The translations under genes and the position numbers were made by a program. DNA of 64,000 bases. It comes from Methylibium sp. NZG. Its GTDB lineage: Bacteria > Pseudomonadota > Gammaproteobacteria > Burkholderiales > Burkholderiaceae_C. Every line of letters starts with the position of its first letter. The stretch's first letter is position 1. The stretch spans positions 62,001-126,000 of the forward strand of contig LGRD01000030.1 in assembly GCA_001263235.1 (NCBI GenBank), given 5' to 3'. Shown here one piece after another: positions 38,302-47,482 of the stretch. The notes under the pieces are model-generated. The model worked only from the letters and a program-made list of their open reading frames with translations. It did no database searches and was not told the origin of the DNA.

Positions 38302-40212
38302 ATGTTTGAATTCTTCCGCAAGCACACTCGGTTGCTCCAGTTCATTTTGGTGGTTCTGATCTTCCCGTCGTTCGTCTTTCTCGGCGTGCAGGGCTACGAC
38401 AGTTCGCAGGGTGGCTCGACCAACGCAGTCGCCAGCGTTGCCGGCCGCAAGATCACCCAGGCCGAATGGGACGCCGCTCACCGGACCCAAATCGAACGGG
38501 TGCAGCGTCAGATGCCAGGCGCCGACGTGAAGATGTTCGACACGCCGGAGATGAAGGCGCAGACGCTCGATGCGCTGGTGCGTGAGCGCGTCATGCTCAC
38601 CGCGGTCGACAAGCTCAATCTGGTGACCAACGACGAGCGGCTGCAGCGGCAGTTCGTCACCGACCCGCAACTGGCCTTCCTGCGCAACCCCGACGGCAGC
38701 GTCAACAAGGACGCGCTGGCCGCGCAGGGCATGTCGTCCGAGATGTTCGCCCAGCGCCTGCGGCAGGACTTGTCGATGCGCCAGGTGCTGGCCGGGCTGG
38801 GTGACACCGCATTCGCGCCGGCAAGCGCCGCGTCGGCGGCGCTGGATGCAATGTTCCAGCAGCGCGAGATCCAGGTTCAGCGCTTCGAGCCGAAAGACTA
38901 TTTGTCGAAGGTCGCGCCGACCGACGCCGACATCGAGAAGTACTACAAAGACCCGGTCAACGCAGCGCAGTTCCAGGCGCCGGAACAGGCTACGGTGGAG
39001 TACGTGATGCTCGACATCGTGAGCCTCAAGAAGGACATCAAGGTGTCCGAGGACGAACTGAAGAAGTACTACACCGAGAACCAGAAGCGATTCACGGCGC
39101 CCGAAGAGCGCCGCGCCAGCCACATCCTGATCAAGGCCGAGAAGGGCGCACCGGCCGCCGAGCGCGAGAAGGCCAAGGCCAAGGCCGAAGCGCTGCTCGC
39201 GCAATGGAAGGCCAAGTCGGCGGCGTTTGCCGACCTGGCCCGCAACAACTCCGACGACCCGGGCTCGGCCGACAAGGGCGGCGACCTCGACTTCTTCGGC
39301 CGAGGCGCGATGGTCAAGCCCTTCGAGGACGCTGCGTTCTCGCTCAAGCCGGGTGAAACGAGCGGCGTGGTCGAAAGCGACTTCGGCTACCACATCATCC
39401 AGGTCACCGGCGCACGAGGCGGTGAGTCGCGGCCGTTCGAGGCGGTGCGCGCCGAGATCGAAGACGAGAACCGCAGGCAGCAGGCGCAGGCCATGTTTTC
39501 GGAGCAGGCAGTGGCGTTCTCGAATCTGGTGGAGGACCAGTCGGACAGCCTGAAGCCCGCGGTCGACAAGTTCAAGCTGGAATTGAAGACGGCGCAGGGC
39601 GTGAAGCGCACACCGACACCGGGGGCCACCGGCCCGCTCGCCAACCCGAAGTTTCTCGAAGCGCTGTTCGCTGGCGACGTGATCCGCAACAAGCGCAACA
39701 CGCTGGCGGTGGACATCGGCTCGAACCAGCTCGTCGCCGGCCGGGTGCTGCAGCACTCGCCAGCGCAGCAACTGCCGTTGACCGAGGTCAGCGCCAAGGT
39801 GCGCGAGCGCGTGGTCGCGGCGCAGGCCGCAGCTCTGGCCCGACAAGACGGCGAGGCGCGTCTGGCGGCCTTGCAGAAAGCGCCTGATGCGACGCTGAGC
39901 GCAGCGCCGGTCACCATCTCGCGCGCCCAGTCGCGCGAGTTGCCGCGCCCACTGATCGACGCAGCACTGAAGGCACCGGCGACGCCGCTACCGGCTTTCG
40001 TCGGTGTCGATCTCGCTGACCAGGGCTACGCGATCGCCAAGGTCACCAAGGTACTGGGCCGCGACCCCGTCGCCGGCGATCCGGTGCGGTCGAAGGCCCA
40101 ATACGTCCAGGCCTGGAGCGATGCCGAGTCGCAGGCCTACTACGTGGCGCTGAAGAGCCGCTTCAAGGCCGAAGTGAAGGTGGCCGCCGCGGCCAGCGGC
40201 GCGACCCAGTAA
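38302..40212 (+). CDS. ppiD: Periplasmic peptidyl-prolyl isomerase PpiD
   Basis: 636 residues. A membrane-anchored periplasmic chaperone: short cytoplasmic start, single membrane helix at about residues 11-29 ([19 protein letters not shown]), SurA-like N-terminal chaperone domain, then a parvulin (PPIC) domain at about residues 270-371 ([42 protein letters not shown]). The upstream open frame does not fit the family; [10 protein letters not shown] at 38302 does. The hup-tRNA-ppiD order echoes the hupB-ppiD order of other proteobacteria. Confidence 0.94.
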   Translation: MFEFFRKHTRLLQFILVVLIFPSFVFLGVQGYDSSQGGSTNAVASVAGRKITQAEWDAAHRTQIERVQRQMPGADVKMFDTPEMKAQTLDALVRERVMLTAVDKLNLVTNDERLQRQFVTDPQLAFLRNPDGSVNKDALAAQGMSSEMFAQRLRQDLSMRQVLAGLGDTAFAPASAASAALDAMFQQREIQVQRFEPKDYLSKVAPTDADIEKYYKDPVNAAQFQAPEQATVEYVMLDIVSLKKDIKVSEDELKKYYTENQKRFTAPEERRASHILIKAEKGAPAAEREKAKAKAEALLAQWKAKSAAFADLARNNSDDPGSADKGGDLDFFGRGAMVKPFEDAAFSLKPGETSGVVESDFGYHIIQVTGARGGESRPFEAVRAEIEDENRRQQAQAMFSEQAVAFSNLVEDQSDSLKPAVDKFKLELKTAQGVKRTPTPGATGPLANPKFLEALFAGDVIRNKRNTLAVDIGSNQLVAGRVLQHSPAQQLPLTEVSAKVRERVVAAQAAALARQDGEARLAALQKAPDATLSAAPVTISRAQSRELPRPLIDAALKAPATPLPAFVGVDLADQGYAIAKVTKVLGRDPVAGDPVRSKAQYVQAWSDAESQAYYVALKSRFKAEVKVAAAASGATQ

Positions 40213-40249
40213 GGCCGCCTCTGGTGGCGGTCGTCGCGGGACGGCGCGC

Positions 40250-40255
40250 TATAAT
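40250..40255 (+). promoter_or_regulatory. -10 box of tRNA-His
   Basis: A consensus TATAAT lies 11 bases before the mature tRNA-His end. No good -35 is visible in the GC-rich sequence before it. Confidence 0.7.
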
Positions 40256-40266
40256 TTGTCGACAGT

Positions 40267-40343
40267 GGTGGCTGTAGCTCAGTTGGTAGAGTCCAGGATT
40301 GTGATTCCTGTTGTCGTGGGTTCGAGCCCCATCAGCCACCCCA
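40267..40343 (+). tRNA. tRNA-His (GTG)
   Basis: A cloverleaf of 77 bases counting the extra G(-1) at 40267, a histidine tRNA hallmark, paired to C73. Acceptor GTGGCTG pairs with CAGCCAC; the anticodon loop TTGTGAT holds GTG; the T arm is GTGGGTTCGAGCCCCAT. CCA is encoded. It has its own TATAAT box upstream. Confidence 0.97.
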
Positions 40344-40451
40344 AGTGTTTCCATTGAAGCTGCGCCGGGAGGCGCGCTCATTGAACCCCAGCTCGTCGCA
40401 GCGCGACGGATCGTCCGCAGCCACGCGCCCCCTTGAAAGCGGCTGCTGGGC

Positions 40452-41333
40452 TCAGTGGCTCGTGGCCAATCCCTGAGCCAGCGCTTCGAACACCACACGG
40501 ATGCGCCGCGAGGTGCGCAGCTCACGGTGGGTGACCAGCCAGATGGGGAAGCGCACGGGTGGCACGTCGTCCAGCACGCGGACGATGCCCGGGGTGTCGC
40601 GGGCGATCTCCTCCATCATCGCGCCGATGCCCATGCCGTGGCGCACCAAGGCCCAGTGGGCGACCGAGTGGTCGGCGTAGCAGCTGAAGTTCGCCTCGCT
40701 GAGCGGCAGGCCATGCCGGCACAGGTAGGCCAGGAACTGGCCTCGGCGATCAGAGCCGACGAAAGGCAGCCGCACTGCTTCTTCGGCGTGGCGCGGATGG
40801 CCGTGGACCTTCACCCAGTCTTCCGACGCGTAGAAGTTGGCTTCTGTCTCCCGGATCAAGCGGGCAATCAGATCCGGTTGCTCGGGCTTGACGTGGCGGA
40901 TGGCAATGTCTGCCTCGCGGCGCAGCAGGTCGCTCAGTGCGTTGGAGGCAATCACCTCGACGGCAATGCCCGGTTCCCTGTCGCGCAACAGCCGCACCAG
41001 CGGGGGCAGCAGGTGGGCTGCGACCACGTCGGTGGCCGAGATCGATACCACGCCGCCCACAGCCTGCGAGCGGCCGGTGGCCGCCAGCCGCAGGGCCTCG
41101 GCGGCTGCGCCCATGGCGCGCGCATGTTCAAGCAGGTCCACCCCGGTGGGTGTGAGCGCCATGGCTTTGCCCACCCGCTCGAACAGCGTCACGCCCATGC
41201 GCTGCTCGATGCCCGCCACTTGGCGGCTCAGGGTGGGCTGAGTCAACCCCAGCTTGCGGGCAGCCGCAGACAACGAGCCGGTTTCAGCGGTTTCCAGAAA
41301 CGCCTTCAGCTGGTTCCAGTCGAGGTTGTCCAT
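40452..41333 (-). CDS. LysR-family transcriptional regulator
   Basis: 293 residues. Winged helix at the N-terminus (MDNLDWNQLKAFLETAETGS, LGLTQPTLSRQVAGIE), then the two-lobed effector domain (VGGVVSISATDVVAAHLLPP). It is divergent from a methyltransferase gene with a 99-bp gap, the classical arrangement for a LysR target, so it probably controls that gene. Effector unknown. Confidence 0.92.
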   Translation of the reverse strand: MDNLDWNQLKAFLETAETGSLSAAARKLGLTQPTLSRQVAGIEQRMGVTLFERVGKAMALTPTGVDLLEHARAMGAAAEALRLAATGRSQAVGGVVSISATDVVAAHLLPPLVRLLRDREPGIAVEVIASNALSDLLRREADIAIRHVKPEQPDLIARLIRETEANFYASEDWVKVHGHPRHAEEAVRLPFVGSDRRGQFLAYLCRHGLPLSEANFSCYADHSVAHWALVRHGMGIGAMMEEIARDTPGIVRVLDDVPPVRFPIWLVTHRELRTSRRIRVVFEALAQGLATSH

Positions 41334-41432
41334 GCGTGAATGTATATGTTCAGTGCAATCTGACGCAGTTCCTATCGTAGCGTTGCATGGATAGCATCCG
41401 GCCTCTGCCTCAAACAACCTTCGTCTCTGCCC

Positions 41433-42131
41433 ATGCCGACCTCCACCATCACTTCCGTCCCCGAAGCTCGGCCGCCCGCTCGCGTGGCTGAGTCGGCCGC
41501 TCGCAAGGCCCGTTTCTGGGACCGCATCGCGCCCAAGTACGCTGCCGACCCGATCGCGGACATGGCCGGCTACGAGGCCACGCTGCGGCGCGTGCAGGGT
41601 TTGCTGTCTGCTGATCAGGACGTGCTGGAGATCGGCTGTGGCACCGGGTCCACCGCGTTGCGCCTGGCGCCTTTCACCCGGCGCCTGCGGGCAACCGATG
41701 TCTCGGCCAACATGATCGCCATTGCCCGGGAAAAGCTGGCTGCCCAACCGGCGCCGCAGTTGAGCTTTGACGTGGCCGACGCCGACACAGCGGTCGCCGG
41801 TCGAGGCGAGTACGACGCCGTGCTGGCCTTCAACCTGCTGCACTTGGTGAGCGACCTCGATCGGGCGCTCGACCACGCAGCGCAGGCCTTGCGGCCGGGC
41901 GGACTGCTGATCTCCAAGACAGCCTGCATTTCCGAGATGAACCGCCTGATTCCCTCCCTTGCACTGCCCTTGATGCGGGCCGTCGGCAAGGCGCCCCATG
42001 TGCTTTGCTTCGATGCCGGCGTGCTGCAAAAGGCAATGGCCCGCCAGGGCATGGACATCGTGTCGGTCGAGCGACACGGCACCCGGGGCAAGGACATCCG
42101 GGTCTTCATCGTCGCCCGCAAGCCGGGCTGA
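41433..42131 (+). CDS. Class I SAM-dependent methyltransferase
   Basis: 232 residues. SAM-binding motif I is VLEIGCGTGSTALRL near residue 65, with the acidic motif II in RATDVSANMIAIARE and motif IV in YDAVLAFNLLHLV. The final part, RHGTRGKDIRVFIVARKPG, closes the fold. Substrate unknown; small-molecule methylation is likely. Divergent from the LysR gene and followed by a terminator-like hairpin. Confidence 0.88.
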   Translation: MPTSTITSVPEARPPARVAESAARKARFWDRIAPKYAADPIADMAGYEATLRRVQGLLSADQDVLEIGCGTGSTALRLAPFTRRLRATDVSANMIAIAREKLAAQPAPQLSFDVADADTAVAGRGEYDAVLAFNLLHLVSDLDRALDHAAQALRPGGLLISKTACISEMNRLIPSLALPLMRAVGKAPHVLCFDAGVLQKAMARQGMDIVSVERHGTRGKDIRVFIVARKPG

Positions 42132-42160
42132 GCCTCCCTACCTCACCTCTCACCTCATAC

Positions 42161-42190
42161 CCAACCCTGGTTCAGACCAGGGTCGGGTTT
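42161..42190 (+). terminator. Hairpin after the methyltransferase gene
   Basis: ACCCTGGT and ACCAGGGT (42164-42183) form a perfect 8-bp stem with loop TCAG, about 30 bp after the stop; CGGGTTT follows. The T-run is short, so it is a likely but weak intrinsic terminator. Confidence 0.6.
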
Positions 42191-42260
42191 CGCTCGCCCT
42201 GCCGATTTCGCTTGGGCGCCCCTTTTTCCTTCCTCCGATCGCTTGACACACCAACCTCAC

Positions 42261-43160
42261 ATGCCGAACTCCCCAGCCTTGCCGACCCTTGCTCGACGTC
42301 ACACCTTCGCCTTGATCGTCGAGGCTGCATCCGCCTCGCGGTCCTCCGCCGCGACCTCGGTCACCGCGATGCAGGCGGTACTCGCTGCCACCTTTCTTGC
42401 GCTGTGCCCGCTCGTTCAGGCGCAAGCGGATTCGCCAGAGCCGGCCTATGGGCTCAGCGGCCGCATCGGCATGGGCATTGCGAGCGTGCCCACCTACGAA
42501 GGCAGCCCGAACCGCCGCACGCTGGCGGGCCCAGAACTGACGCTCAGCTACCGCAGCCGCGATTGGGGCGCCGTCGAGCTGGGTCAGCGTGGCCTGGTCT
42601 GGAACGCCGTCGAAGCGGGTCGATTCAGATTCGCCCTGGTCGCGCAGTTCGACCCCGGCCGCAAGGACAAGGACACATCGGTACTGAACCCGACCCCCGG
42701 TGACAAGCGCTTGGCCGGCATGGGCAACGTGCAGGCAAGCACCGAGGCCGGCGTGGCCGTCGGCTACGGACCGGCGACGCTGGTGGCGCGTCAATCGCTG
42801 AGCGAGCGCGGCAGCAAGGGCGTGCAGGCGGACTTGACCGTGGAGATTCCGTGGTCGGTGTCCGACGCATTGAGCTTTCGCTTTGCCGTGGGCGCGACGT
42901 GGGCCGATCAAGACTACATGCAGACCTACTTCGGCGTGACCGCAGCGCAGGCGCAGGCCGCATCCTTCTCTTCGTACACGCCGAAGTCGGGGTGCCGCAA
43001 GGTCGAGGCCAGTGTCGGTGCCGAGATCGCCGTGGCACCCGGCTGGACGTTGCAAGCCAACGTCGCCCTCACGCAGCTCGGTGACGTTGCTGCGGCGAGC
43101 CCGCTGGTCAGCTGGCGCAACGCAGCATCGGCGGCGCTGGCGGTGGCCTATGCGTTCTGA
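42261..43160 (+). CDS. MipA/OmpV-family outer membrane protein
   Basis: About 299 residues from ATG 42261. A hydrophobic export segment, MQAVLAATFLALCPLVQAQA, begins about 36 residues in; the ATG at 42369 would place it at the N-terminus and may be the true start. The mature part has alternating beta-strand character with the family features YGLSGRIGMGIASVPTYEGS and a final aromatic residue (ALAVAYAF), as in outer membrane barrels. Homologues scaffold murein enzymes or form small porins. A small lipoprotein gene follows. Confidence 0.8.
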   Translation: MPNSPALPTLARRHTFALIVEAASASRSSAATSVTAMQAVLAATFLALCPLVQAQADSPEPAYGLSGRIGMGIASVPTYEGSPNRRTLAGPELTLSYRSRDWGAVELGQRGLVWNAVEAGRFRFALVAQFDPGRKDKDTSVLNPTPGDKRLAGMGNVQASTEAGVAVGYGPATLVARQSLSERGSKGVQADLTVEIPWSVSDALSFRFAVGATWADQDYMQTYFGVTAAQAQAASFSSYTPKSGCRKVEASVGAEIAVAPGWTLQANVALTQLGDVAAASPLVSWRNAASAALAVAYAF

Positions 43161-43224
43161 ACTTTCTTCACAGGGCGCGCGCCGCAGTCGTGACGCCTCA
43201 ACACCGAAACCCACGGAGCTCATC

Positions 43225-43632
43225 ATGCACACTCGATTCAACGCATCCCTTGCTGCGTCCCTGGCTCTGGCCCTTCTGGCCGGGTGCGCGTCCACCGTCA
43301 CGCCGGATGGCCTGGAGCAACGCACCGCTCAGGCCATCGGGCGATCCGTCGGGCAGTTCGCCATCACCGACCGCAGCGAAGAGACGGGAGGCCGCATCAA
43401 CTACACCGTCAACACGCGTGACGGCGTGGCCTACCGCTGCTACCTGGTCGGGGCCACGGGGCTGCAGAAGGCCATGAGCTTCGGGCAGACACCGCACTCC
43501 GACGCCATCTGCACCGCCATGGTGAGCGGGAAGAGCGGGAGCGCCAATCAGGCACCCGCAGCCACGGGCCAGAGTGGTCGGGGCAGCGGCGGCGAGTGCA
43601 ACGCGTTGCTGCGGGCAGCGGGGCGGTGTTGA
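43225..43632 (+). CDS. Small putative lipoprotein
   Basis: 135 residues. A clear lipoprotein signal: MHTRFNASLAASLALALLAGC with acylation at C21. The mature part has no domain that I recognise; it contains paired cysteines (YRCYLVG, DAICTAM) that could form a disulfide and a Ser/Gly-rich C-terminal tail ending with two more cysteines. Located between the MipA-like gene and a DUF2306 membrane protein. Confidence 0.75.
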   Translation: MHTRFNASLAASLALALLAGCASTVTPDGLEQRTAQAIGRSVGQFAITDRSEETGGRINYTVNTRDGVAYRCYLVGATGLQKAMSFGQTPHSDAICTAMVSGKSGSANQAPAATGQSGRGSGGECNALLRAAGRC

Positions 43633-43643
43633 ACCGTCAGCCG

Positions 43644-44399
43644 ATGAGCCTGCCCGGCCGCCCGAAAGGCGAAAACCGCAGTGCGCAGCACGAAGGCACC
43701 CCAGCGATCGCCGTTGCGGTGATCCGGACTTTCGCCCGACCGATTCCGCTGGTTCTGGCGCTGGCCGTTTGCACCTTCATCCCGGTGATGATGGCCGCTG
43801 TCAGGGTAGTGCAAATCCCGCTTGGCGCATTGACCGAGGACAGCCTGCGGCTGGCCTCCGCCCCTGTCGCATTTTTCCTCCATTCTTTCGCGGGCGTGCT
43901 GTTCGGCGTGCTCGGGCCGCTGCAGTTTGCCCGCGCCCTGCGCCGTCGATTCGGGAGCCTGCACCGCCTGAGCGGGCGGGTCTTTGTGCTTGCGGGAGCG
44001 GGGGTGGCGCTGTCGGGGCTGGCGCTGTTGCTGAACGTCCAGAGCATCTCTACCGGGCTGCTGGATACCGCACGCGGGGTCTTCGGCCTGGCGCTGGTCA
44101 CGGCGCTCGTGCAGGGGGTGGCGGCGGCGCGCGCACGCGACATGCTGCGTCACCGGGCCTGGATGATCCGCGCCTATGCGGTCGGCATGGGATCGGGAAC
44201 CGTCGCGCCGGTCATGTTCCCCATCTACCTGATCGCTGGAGAGCCACCCAGCGGGCTGGCCGTCGACATGGTGGTTGTCGGCACGTGGCTGCTCACCATC
44301 GCGCTGGGTGAATGGGTCGTTCGCAGCCTTGCGGTCTCCGGGCCATTGCCACCGACACCAGCGTGCCCGATTGCTTCAGTGTCGGAGGACGGCAAATGA
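43644..44399 (+). CDS. DUF2306 multi-pass membrane protein
   Basis: 251 residues with about six hydrophobic helices. The family features are FFLHSFAGVLFGVLGPLQFA, RRRFGSLHRLSGRVFVLAG and HRAWMIRAYAVGMGSG, with conserved histidines at helix ends. Function unknown. The start MSLPGRPKG at 43644 is taken because it begins 11 bases after the lipoprotein stop. Confidence 0.8.
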   Translation: MSLPGRPKGENRSAQHEGTPAIAVAVIRTFARPIPLVLALAVCTFIPVMMAAVRVVQIPLGALTEDSLRLASAPVAFFLHSFAGVLFGVLGPLQFARALRRRFGSLHRLSGRVFVLAGAGVALSGLALLLNVQSISTGLLDTARGVFGLALVTALVQGVAAARARDMLRHRAWMIRAYAVGMGSGTVAPVMFPIYLIAGEPPSGLAVDMVVVGTWLLTIALGEWVVRSLAVSGPLPPTPACPIASVSEDGK

Positions 44400-44472
44400 A
44401 CGTCGACGAGTCGGACAACCGCAGCTGGATACGATGCTCACGGGCGGCGGGTGTGTCCGTCGGGAGGTGCAG

Positions 44473-44760
44473 ATGAACTCAATGAAGTTTTGGCCTGTTT
44501 TCCTGATCGCGTTGGCCAGCGGATCCACGCATGCCGCAGACGCCCGAGAACGCGGCTTCATTCGCGAAGGCATGGCCGAAGGCGAGGTGCTGTTCAGAGT
44601 CGGCAAACCCGATCACTCGACCTTTGTCAGCAATGTCAGAGGCAAGCCCGAAGTGAAGACCTGGACCTACTTCCCGCACGCACGCGACCCGCAGACACTG
44701 ACGCTGGTGACCTTTCGCTCGGGCGTGGTTGCACAGGTGGAACGAAAGATCGCGCGCTAG
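44473..44760 (+). CDS. Small periplasmic protein, SmpA/BamE-like fold
   Basis: 95 residues. A signal peptide is likely (MNSMKFWPVFLIALASGSTHAADA). The mature part, FIREGMAEGEVLFRVGKPDH then TLVTFRSGVVAQVE, has the order seen in SmpA/OmlA-type small envelope domains: a GMxxxEVxxxxGxPD start followed by two strands. No lipid-attachment cysteine, unlike BamE. Function unknown; a ribosome site GGGAGG lies upstream. Confidence 0.7.
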   Translation: MNSMKFWPVFLIALASGSTHAADARERGFIREGMAEGEVLFRVGKPDHSTFVSNVRGKPEVKTWTYFPHARDPQTLTLVTFRSGVVAQVERKIAR

Positions 44761-44791
44761 CCAGTCTGGCTAACCAGTGCCAGCCACTGTT

Positions 44792-44804
44792 CCCGCGGTG
44801 ACTG
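44792..44804 (+). promoter_or_regulatory. Shared 13-mer upstream of sulfatase 1
   Basis: CCCGCGGTGACTG occurs 55 bp before the first sulfatase gene and again, identically, at 46362-46374 before the first Bug gene. A common regulator or promoter element is likely; the nearby Crp-family protein is a candidate. Confidence 0.45.
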
Positions 44805-44859
44805 AAATACCGCCGGGCAGGGCCCAGGATTGATCGATCATCGATCCGGGAACTTCGCC

Positions 44860-46317
44860 ATGGCTGCCAGACATGTCCTGGTCATCATGTCCGACGAGCA
44901 CGACCCACGCCACTTGGGGTGCTCGGGCAGCACGATCGTCCAGACGCCGTGCCTCGATGCGCTCGCGGCACGCGGGGTGCGCTTTTCCAGCGCGTACACA
45001 CCGAGCCCGATCTGCGTGCCGGCGCGGGCGGCTTTTGCCACCGGGCGCCGCGTGCACCGCATCCGGCATTGGGACAACGCCATGCCGTACTCCGGTGAGC
45101 CCGAAGGCTGGGGCCATGTGCTGCAGCGGCGTGGCATCCGCGTCGAAAGCGTGGGAAAGCTGCACTACCGATCGTCTGAAGACCCGGCTGGCTTCGACGC
45201 AGAGCACTTGCCGGTGCATGTCGCCGGTGGGCACGGCATGGTGTGGGCGTCGATCCGAGACCCGTACCTCGTTTCACAGGAAGGGCCTCGGATGCTCGGC
45301 GAGCGCATCGGGCGCGGCGACTCGCCCTACACCGAGTACGACGACGCGGTGACCACCAGGGCAGTGCAGTGGCTGCAGGACGCAGGCAGCCGTGCCGACG
45401 AACCCTTCGTGCTTTACGTCGGCCTGGTGGCGCCGCATTTCCCGCTGCTGGCGCCGCCGCGCTTCTTCGACCTCTACAAGGACGTGACGCCGCCAGAGCC
45501 CAAGCTCCACCCGAGTCGCGGCTACCGGCGCCATCCATGGGTCCAGGCCTATGCCGACTTCGAGCGCAACGAAGAGAACTTTCGCGATGCCGACGAGCGC
45601 CGCTCGGCCTTCCTGGCCTACTACGGTCTGTGCAGTTGGCTCGACCACAACGTCGGGCGCATCCTGCAGGGCCTGCAAGACAGCGGGCTGGCCCGCGACA
45701 CGCTGGTCGTCTACACCTCGGACCACGGCGACAACGTGGGCGCGCGTGGGCTGTGGGGCAAGTCCACGCTGTACCAGGAGTCGGTCTGCGTCCCGATGAT
45801 CATGGCTGGGCCCGGGGTGGCCCCTGGCGTTTGCGACACGCCGGTGGATCTGCTGGATCTGTTCCCGACCGTCTTGCAGGCCGTCGGTGTCGATCCAGGC
45901 ACCGATCCAGGCACCGAGATGGGCGATCGGCCCGGGCGCTCGCTGCTGGACCTGGCGGCTGCGCCCGCCGACCGCTGGCGAGAGATCTTCAGCGAGTACC
46001 ACGCCGCCGGCAGCAACACCGCCGCATTCATGCTGCGCAAGGGGCGCTGGAAGTACCACCACTATGTCGGGATGCGCCCGGAGCTGTTCGATCTGGTGAA
46101 CGATCCACAAGAACTCGTCGACCGCGCGCCGGATGCGAATTGCGCTGAGGTGCTCCGTTCGATGGAGGTGGCCCTGCGGCGGGTCTGCGACCCGCAGGCC
46201 GTTGACTCCCAGGCCAAGGCGGACCAGCGTGCGCTGATCGAGCGACACGGCGGTCGGGAGGCTGCGTCGCGCATCGGAGCCAGGGGCGCCACGCCGATCG
46301 GCCCGGTGGGCCGCTGA
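44860..46317 (+). CDS. Sulfatase-family hydrolase (formylglycine type) 1
   Basis: 485 residues of the alkaline-phosphatase superfamily. The maturation site is C52-V-P-A-R56 in SPICVPARAAFATGR; the cysteine is oxidised to formylglycine in active enzymes. Metal-binding segments are VIMSDEHD near the start and VYTSDHGDNVG near residue 290, followed by LWGKSTLYQES. No signal peptide, so it acts in the cytoplasm. It could cleave a sulfate ester (choline sulfate-like enzymes are similar) or a phosphonate monoester. An upstream TTG at 44830 is possible. No maturase gene is in the window. Confidence 0.88.
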   Translation: MAARHVLVIMSDEHDPRHLGCSGSTIVQTPCLDALAARGVRFSSAYTPSPICVPARAAFATGRRVHRIRHWDNAMPYSGEPEGWGHVLQRRGIRVESVGKLHYRSSEDPAGFDAEHLPVHVAGGHGMVWASIRDPYLVSQEGPRMLGERIGRGDSPYTEYDDAVTTRAVQWLQDAGSRADEPFVLYVGLVAPHFPLLAPPRFFDLYKDVTPPEPKLHPSRGYRRHPWVQAYADFERNEENFRDADERRSAFLAYYGLCSWLDHNVGRILQGLQDSGLARDTLVVYTSDHGDNVGARGLWGKSTLYQESVCVPMIMAGPGVAPGVCDTPVDLLDLFPTVLQAVGVDPGTDPGTEMGDRPGRSLLDLAAAPADRWREIFSEYHAAGSNTAAFMLRKGRWKYHHYVGMRPELFDLVNDPQELVDRAPDANCAEVLRSMEVALRRVCDPQAVDSQAKADQRALIERHGGREAASRIGARGATPIGPVGR

Positions 46318-46361
46318 GACCGGCATGCGCCGGGGTAATCCCGCGCTGGCCGCGTTGTGTG

Positions 46362-46374
46362 CCCGCGGTGACTG
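46362..46374 (+). promoter_or_regulatory. Shared 13-mer upstream of Bug 1
   Basis: Second exact copy of CCCGCGGTGACTG, 114 bp before the Bug start, in a 171-bp gap with no gene. The repeat suggests that the Bug gene has its own promoter under the same control as the first sulfatase. Confidence 0.45.
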
Positions 46375-46488
46375 TTGGCACGTCTGGCGGCTCGAACAAT
46401 GCGCGGGTCGATCGCCTCCGTTGGCTGGCGGCTGGCACCGACGGCATCACATCTGAACTGCCCGCACATCGGGGTCTGGAGCGAGTGC

Positions 46489-47472
46489 ATGAACTCCCAT
46501 CGTCGCCATTTCTTGCAGCACGGGGTGGCCTGTTCGGCCCCTGTGCTGGCCCCGGCGCTGTTTTCAGCGGCACACGCCCAGGCGGTCCGCAAGCTCTCTG
46601 TCTTGGTCGGCTTTCCGGCCGGCGGCGCCCCCGACACCGTTGCGCGGGCCATCGGCGAGGGTCTGCGCGAACTGGGCTACTCGCCCATCGTCGACAACAA
46701 GGCGGGTGCGGGCGGACGCCTCGCGACCGATGCCTTGCTCGCCGGGCCGGCGGACGGCTCCACCATCCTGCTGGTGCCAGGCGGAAACCTGACCATCTAT
46801 CCGCACGTCTACACCAAGCTGCGCTACAAGTTGGCCGACTTCGCGCCCCTGGCCTCGGCGTGTGAGTTCGAGTTCGCCCTGGCGGTCGGCCCGACCATTC
46901 CGGCCACGACGTTGGCCGAGTTCATCACCTGGGCCAAAGCCAACCCGAGCAAGGCGCAATTCGGCTCGCCCGGCGCAGGCACGGCGATGCACTTCATCGG
47001 CGTGCAACTGGGGCAGCTCGCCCGTTTCGACTTCCAGCACATTCCCTACCGGGGCGGTGCACCGGCCTTGACCGACGTCATCGGCGGCGCACTGCCTGCG
47101 CTGACGACGACGCTGCCCAATGTGCTGAGCGCGCACAAGAGCGGCAAGGTGCGCATCCTGGCGCACTCCGGAGCCAAGCGAAGCGCCGTCGTGCCCGACG
47201 TGCCGACCTTTCGGGAAGCGGGCTTCCCGGCGCTGACCCTGGCCGAGAGCTTCATCTGGGTGGCACCGGCGCGCACGCCGCCCGAGGTGCAGCGGGAGTT
47301 GGGGGCAGCGCTCGCGGCAGCCGTGCTCAAACCCAAGGTCCGCGCGGTGCTGGAGGCTGCCGACTACGACCTGCTCTCGCTGACGCCGGACGCACTCTCC
47401 GCGCGGCTGGCCACCGAACACCGGCAATGGGCTGACATCGTCAAGGCGACCGGCTACAAGTCCGAGGATTGA
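46489..47472 (+). CDS. Bug-family (TctC-like) periplasmic binding protein 1
   Basis: 327 residues. N-terminal export signal with twin arginines (MNSHRRHFLQHG...SAAHAQ). The Bug fold is marked by LVGFPAGGAPDTVARAIGEG, DNKAGAGGRLATDALL and FGSPGAGTAMHFIGVQ. These proteins bind carboxylates or other small anions for tripartite tricarboxylate transporters or for sensing; no TctA/TctB membrane genes are nearby. Located between two sulfatase genes, so it may capture a sulfated compound. The start is MNSHRRHF at 46489. Confidence 0.92.
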   Translation: MNSHRRHFLQHGVACSAPVLAPALFSAAHAQAVRKLSVLVGFPAGGAPDTVARAIGEGLRELGYSPIVDNKAGAGGRLATDALLAGPADGSTILLVPGGNLTIYPHVYTKLRYKLADFAPLASACEFEFALAVGPTIPATTLAEFITWAKANPSKAQFGSPGAGTAMHFIGVQLGQLARFDFQHIPYRGGAPALTDVIGGALPALTTTLPNVLSAHKSGKVRILAHSGAKRSAVVPDVPTFREAGFPALTLAESFIWVAPARTPPEVQRELGAALAAAVLKPKVRAVLEAADYDLLSLTPDALSARLATEHRQWADIVKATGYKSED

Positions 47473-47482
47473 CGGCACAACG

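Noticed and set aside
43190-43477. Second small frame overlapping the lipoprotein gene
   Set aside because: It shares the DNA with the lipoprotein frame, which has a clear lipobox and start context; the alternative has no signal or domain.
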